A stretch of 6,075 bases of DNA. Source: Chromobacteriaceae bacterium. GTDB taxonomy: Bacteria; Pseudomonadota; Gammaproteobacteria; Burkholderiales; Aquaspirillaceae. The position numbers were made by a program, and so were the translations under genes. Location of the stretch: the NCBI GenBank assembly GCA_030151505.1, contig JASLDQ010000394.1, forward strand, positions 1 to 6,075, in the 5' to 3' direction. Below, in pieces: positions 1-4,400 of the stretch; positions within the stretch are counted from its first letter, which is position 1; every line of letters begins with the position of its first letter. The notes below the pieces were generated by a model, which ran no database searches, had not been told where the DNA came from, and saw nothing but the letters and a program-made list of their open reading frames with translations.

Positions 1-24
1 TTATCTTGTTTCTCGAGACCGTCG

Positions 25-1260
25 ATGCAATCCGATACCGATTTTTCTCCCTCCGACTTCAACAGCGACGAAAAACGCCGCGCGGCCTACACGAGCACCA
101 TGGTCAGCGTGGCGGTCAATATCGTGCTGACCGTACTGCAGATCGCGGTGGGCTTCTTTGCCAAATCCCAGTCGCTGATCGCCGACGGGGTCCACTCACT
201 CTCCGACCTGCTGGCCGATTTCGTCGTGCTCTTCGTCAACCGTTTTAGCCATCTGGATGCGGACGCCAATCATCACTACGGCCACGCCCGCTTTGAAAAC
301 GCCGCTTCCTTGCTGCTGGGAGCGCTCCTGCTCGCCGTCGGCGTCGGCATGCTGTGGTCGGCCGGCGTCAAGATCACCCAGCCGGAGGAGATTCCCGCCG
401 TGCATCCGGTCGCGCTGTGGGTCGCCGTGCTGACCCTGCTCAGCAAGGAGGGCTTGTTCCGCTACATGCTGGCGGTGGCCCACCGGGTCAAGTCCGGCAT
501 GCTGGTGGCCAACGCCTGGCATGCCCGCTCGGATGCGGCCTCGTCGCTGGTGGTGGCGCTCGGCATCGGCGGCAACTTGCTCGGCTACAAGTTCCTCGAT
601 CCGCTGGCCGCCGCGCTGGTGGGATTCATGGTGGCGCGGATGGGATGGAAATTCGGCTGGAGTGCGCTGTCAGACCTGATGGACCGTGGCCTGACCACCG
701 AAGAGGTCGAGTCGATCCGGGCCACGCTCATCACCACGCCCGGCGTGCGCGACGTGCACGATCTGCGCACTCGCCGCATGGGCGACTACCCGCTGATCGA
801 CGCACACCTGCTGGTGGATGGCCGCATCAGCGTGTCGGAAGGACATTACATCGCCGCGCTGGCCCGGGCACGCGTCCTGAGCGAACACAAGGCGCTGGAC
901 GTACTGCTGCATATCGATCCGGAAGACGACAAGGGACACAGCACCGTCGCAGCATTGCCCCATCGCGCCCGGGTGCTTCAAGTGGTGGAGGAAGCGCTGG
1001 GGCCCGAGCTGAGCGCAAATATCCGCCTGCAACTGCATTACCTCAACGGCTCGATCGAAATCGACGCCACGCTCGATCCCTCGAGCTGCCTGTCCGACGA
1101 CGACAGGCTGGAACTGCAGCGCAAACTCGAGACCTTGGTGCGCGACGTTGCCGAGCTGCGCACGGTCCGGGTGCATCGCACGCTGCTGGGCAGCATCGTC
1201 GCCAGTCCGGACTCGAACGTGTCGAATGGCAGGCGGACCTTGCCGGGTCTGGCCGACTGA
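25..1260 (+). CDS. CDF-family divalent metal cation efflux transporter (FieF/YiiP-like) with extended C-terminus
   Basis: Inner-membrane metal/proton antiporter of the cation diffusion facilitator family, probably exporting Zn2+ and possibly Fe2+, Cd2+ or Co2+ from the cytoplasm. Six hydrophobic segments are visible at about residues 26-46, 50-72, 92-113, 126-148, 160-186 and 190-210. The transport site is HxxxD in TM2 (H57, D61) and HxxxD in TM5 (H166, D170). E. coli YiiP has Asp at the first position, so this 2H2D set is closer to Zn-type CDFs. The loop after TM2 carries D80, H83 and H87 in the YiiP site-B spacing, within an HHYGHARFE motif. The cytoplasmic domain keeps the binuclear site residues H245, H261, H274, H296 and D298, with YiiP-like HDLRTR and HxDP motifs. 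FieF is about 300 residues; this protein is 411, and residues about 306-411 form an extra segment, possibly a second ferredoxin-like fold. The ATG at 25 leaves a typical short cytoplasmic N-terminus. The frame is open back to base 1, so a start further upstream cannot be excluded. Metal specificity is inferred. Confidence 0.93.
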   Translation: MQSDTDFSPSDFNSDEKRRAAYTSTMVSVAVNIVLTVLQIAVGFFAKSQSLIADGVHSLSDLLADFVVLFVNRFSHLDADANHHYGHARFENAASLLLGALLLAVGVGMLWSAGVKITQPEEIPAVHPVALWVAVLTLLSKEGLFRYMLAVAHRVKSGMLVANAWHARSDAASSLVVALGIGGNLLGYKFLDPLAAALVGFMVARMGWKFGWSALSDLMDRGLTTEEVESIRATLITTPGVRDVHDLRTRRMGDYPLIDAHLLVDGRISVSEGHYIAALARARVLSEHKALDVLLHIDPEDDKGHSTVAALPHRARVLQVVEEALGPELSANIRLQLHYLNGSIEIDATLDPSSCLSDDDRLELQRKLETLVRDVAELRTVRVHRTLLGSIVASPDSNVSNGRRTLPGLAD

Positions 1261-1352
1261 GTTTGGTGCTTAGCGTTTTGGTAGACGTACTGGCGGGTCG
1301 CGCCGTTGAGAATCACGCGGCCGGATGCCTTGATCGGCCCATATGGATGACA

Positions 1353-1380
1353 TTGTCACTGCTTGTTGACAAGATATATT
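1353..1380 (+). promoter_or_regulatory. Candidate sigma70-type promoter for the adhesin gene
   Basis: TTGTCA at 1353-1358 and TATATT at 1375-1380 are separated by 16 bases. This is the best -35/-10 pairing in the gap and lies about 70 bases upstream of the adhesin start. A perfect TTGACA at 1366-1371 overlaps it, but its only downstream -10-like partner (TTTTAT at 1391-1396) is 19 bases away, which is long. Either pair could be used. This is pattern matching by eye in an AT-rich patch, with no experimental support. Confidence 0.45.
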
Positions 1381-1437
1381 TTTATGGCGTTTTTATTTAC
1401 CTAAAATAGCCTCCCTGCTGCAACGGTAGCGCATGTC

Positions 1438-1445
1438 GGGAGAGG
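1438..1445 (+). promoter_or_regulatory. Ribosome binding site of the adhesin gene
   Basis: The purine run GGGAGAGG ends directly before two consecutive in-frame ATG codons at 1446 and 1449. The GGGAG core (1438-1442) is 3 bases from the first ATG and 6 bases from the second, so normal Shine-Dalgarno spacing favours 1449 as the start. The choice changes the protein by one Met only. Confidence 0.7.
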
Positions 1446-1448
1446 ATG

Positions 1449-4400
1449 ATGGACTGGCGAAAATTCAAGGGTAATGTCGTTAACGCCGATGTACCCCACG
1501 CAAAAAGCCGCCCAAGGCTACTGTTGCAGGCACTGGAACCCCGCCTGATGTTCGATGGCGCGGTCGTCGCCACGGCGGCCGTTGCCGATGCCCATGTCGA
1601 TGCAACCCGCGATACGTCGGCAATCCGGCCCGATGCGGCAGCGCCTGCGACGCCCGCGGCCACCGAGCGTCCGGTGGCCGAACAGCCCGCAGCGGCAACT
1701 GGCCGGCAGGTCGTGTTTGTCGACACCGGCGTGCGCGATTACCAGTCGCTGGTGTCGCAGATGCCGCCCGGCACCGAGGTGGTGATCCTGGATGGCCGTG
1801 GCGACGGGCTGGCACAGATCGCCCGGTGGGCGCAGTCGCACAGCGGCTACAGTGCCATCCACATCCTGTCGCACGGTACCGAGGGCAATCTACTGCTGGG
1901 CACGCAGACGCTCAACGGTGCCAATATGGCCAGCCATCAGGCGGAGCTGTCGACCATCGGCCAGGCATTGAGCGCCGATGGCGACATCCTGCTGTACGGC
2001 TGCAATATCGCGGCCGGCCAGGCCGGTGCCACCTTTGTCGACAGCCTGGCCCGCTATACCCAGGCCGATGTGGCGGCGTCCACCGACATGACCGGTGCCA
2101 GCAGCCTGGGGGGCGACTGGGTGCTGGAGCGCAGCAGCGGCCATATTGATGTGGCCGGGCTGCGGCCGGCCTACAGCTATCTGCTGGCACAGCCGGTGAA
2201 TGGCACGACGACTTTCGACAATGTGAGCAACGGTCCGTATCTCGCCACTGGTGGTTCGTACGGCGTCGGCCTGACCGCGAGCAATGTGGAGGGCTGGAAT
2301 GTGCTGCTGAAATCGGCGGCTGCAACCAATTGCTATATCAGTGCCGAGGCGATGACCGGGCAGACTCCCATGATCAGTGGGGGCAGCAATGATGGCATGC
2401 CATTGGCTTACATGTCGCTCAGTGCGAACAACGGCTACCTGTTCGATCTGGCCCGGGTCGATGTGGCCATTGCCGGCCCGTCAGTCGGCAGTTATGGGGT
2501 CGTCCAGCTGGTGGGTTACCGGGATGGTGTGGCGGTCAGTGGTGCGATATTGAGCCTGATGCTGACCGACACCAATCTCGGCGGGCAGCTGATAAGCTTC
2601 GACGTCTCCGGCAATGATGCGTTCAAGGGCATCGATTCGTTCCGTGTCCAGGCGGATGGCTCATACCAGGTTACCGGTGCTTTCGGTGTCGACAATGTCA
2701 CGGCCACCAACTTCCGTGCACCGACCGTTGCGCCAGTACTGACCCCAAGTGGTGGCAGCAGTGCCTACAGTGGCGGCACCGGCAATGCAGTGACGGTAGA
2801 CAATGGCATCATCGTGACCGATACCGACAGCGCCACCCAGGCCAGCGCCACGGTGGCGATTACCGGCAACTTCCGCAGCGGGGAAGACCTGCTGGCGTTC
2901 AGCAACAGCAACAGCGTCACCTTCGGCAATATCAGCGCCAGCTACAACAGCAGCACCGGCATCCTGACCATGACCTCCAGCGGGGCGACCGCCACCCTGG
3001 CGCAATGGCAGGCGGCATTGCGCGCCGTCACCTACCAGGACACCTCGCTGTCACCGAATACGGCTACCCGTACCATCAGCTTCACCGTCAATGACGGGGG
3101 CAACGACAGTACGACCGTGACCAGGAACGTCACGGTTGCCGCCAATGTTGCCCCGGTGATCGGCAATCTGAACGGTGACAACCCGACCTTTACCGAAAAG
3201 GGCGGGGCGGTAAAACTGGATACCGGCAGTGCCGTGACCGTGACCGACAGTGATTCGCCCGATTTCACCGGCGGCAATGTGACGGTGCGCATTACCGCCA
3301 ACGGGCAGAGCCAGGATGCGCTGGGCATCGATACCGGTGGCACGGTGGCGCTGAGCAGCGGCACCAGCGTGGGCAGTGTGGTGACTGTGGGTGGTGTCGC
3401 CATCGGTGTCATCGCCGGCGACGGGGTGAGTGGCCATGACCTCGTCATCACCTTCAACAGCAATGCGACGCCGGCCCGGGTCAGCATCCTGGTCGCTGCG
3501 CTGACCTTCAACAATGGCAGCAGTGATCCCGGCACGGCCAGCCGTACGGTCAATGTCAGCGTCAACGACGGGCATGGCGCCAGCAGCTCGGGCAATGTCG
3601 TGGTGTCGATCGCGGCGGTCAATGATGCGCCGACGGCCACCGCCACCGGCAGGAATCCGGCCTTTACCATCGGCGATGCCGCCGTGCAGGTCTTCAGTGG
3701 CGCCAGCTTCAGCACGGTTGAGGCTGGCCAGAGCCTGCTCCAGCTGACGCTGACCGTCTCCGGGCTGCATGATGGCAGCAGCGAAATCCTGACGATTGAC
3801 GGCAGCAGCGTGGCGCTGACCAATGGCAATACATTGACCAGTGCCGGCAACGGGCTGAGCATTTCCGTATCGGTATCGGGGGGCGTGGCCACCGTTACCA
3901 TCGTCAGCAGCGGCATGTCCGGTGCCACGGCCAGCAGCGTGGTCAACGGCATGACCTATCGCGACAGCAGCAGCAGCGCCATTGGCGGCAGCCGCGTGGT
4001 GACGCTGACGTCGGTCCGGGACAGCGGCGGCACCGGCAATGGCGGTGTCGATACCACCAGCCTGGCCGTGGCGTCCTCGATCATGGTTGGCGTCGTGCCG
4101 GTAGTGAGCGTCAGCGGCGGCAGCAGCGCCTTTACCGCCGGCGACAACATGGCATCCACCCCGGTGGCCGTTGACAGCGGCATGACCGTGACTGATACCG
4201 CCAGCAGTACGCTGGCCAGTGCCACCGTGTCGATCACCGGCAATTTCCACGCCGGCGAGGACATCCTCGCATTCAGCAATGGCAACAGCAGCCTCTACGG
4301 CAATATCGTTGCCAGCTACAACAACGGCACCGGGGTGCTGACAATGACCTCCAGCGGCGCGACGGCGACGCTGGCGCAATGGCAGGCGGCACTGCGGGCG

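Larger units (their letters stand above)
1261..1445. other. Intergenic region between the transporter and the giant adhesin gene
   Basis: This gap of 185 bases has no convincing gene. Its first 80 bases are GC-rich and contain an imperfect stem (1319-1326 with 1333-1339) that is not followed by a T-run, so I do not call a terminator. From about 1341 to 1410 the composition turns sharply AT-rich compared with both flanking genes, as expected for a promoter. The spacing and composition suggest the adhesin gene is transcribed separately from the transporter, though read-through is possible because no terminator is evident. Confidence 0.6.

Noticed and set aside
1319..1339. Stem-loop after the transporter as a rho-independent terminator
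   Set aside because: The stem has a bulge and is only about 7 base pairs, and no T-run follows it.
354..1409. Second + strand frame of 351 codons overlapping the transporter
   Set aside because: The Arg/Gly/Ala-rich translation has no domain and lies in a shadow frame of a well-supported CDF gene.
1417..1430. Small hairpin (5 pairs with a GT wobble, loop AACG) just before the ribosome binding site
   Set aside because: Too short and weak to call a regulatory element, and expected by chance.
3032..3952. Minus-strand frames of about 100-300 codons with Leu/Pro/Val/Thr-rich translations (also at 3956-4285, 4406-4735, 4838-5149 and 5696-5932)
   Set aside because: They recur at matching points within the R modules, so they are reverse complements of repeats. 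The hydrophobic look comes from Ser/Gly/Ala codons read backwards.
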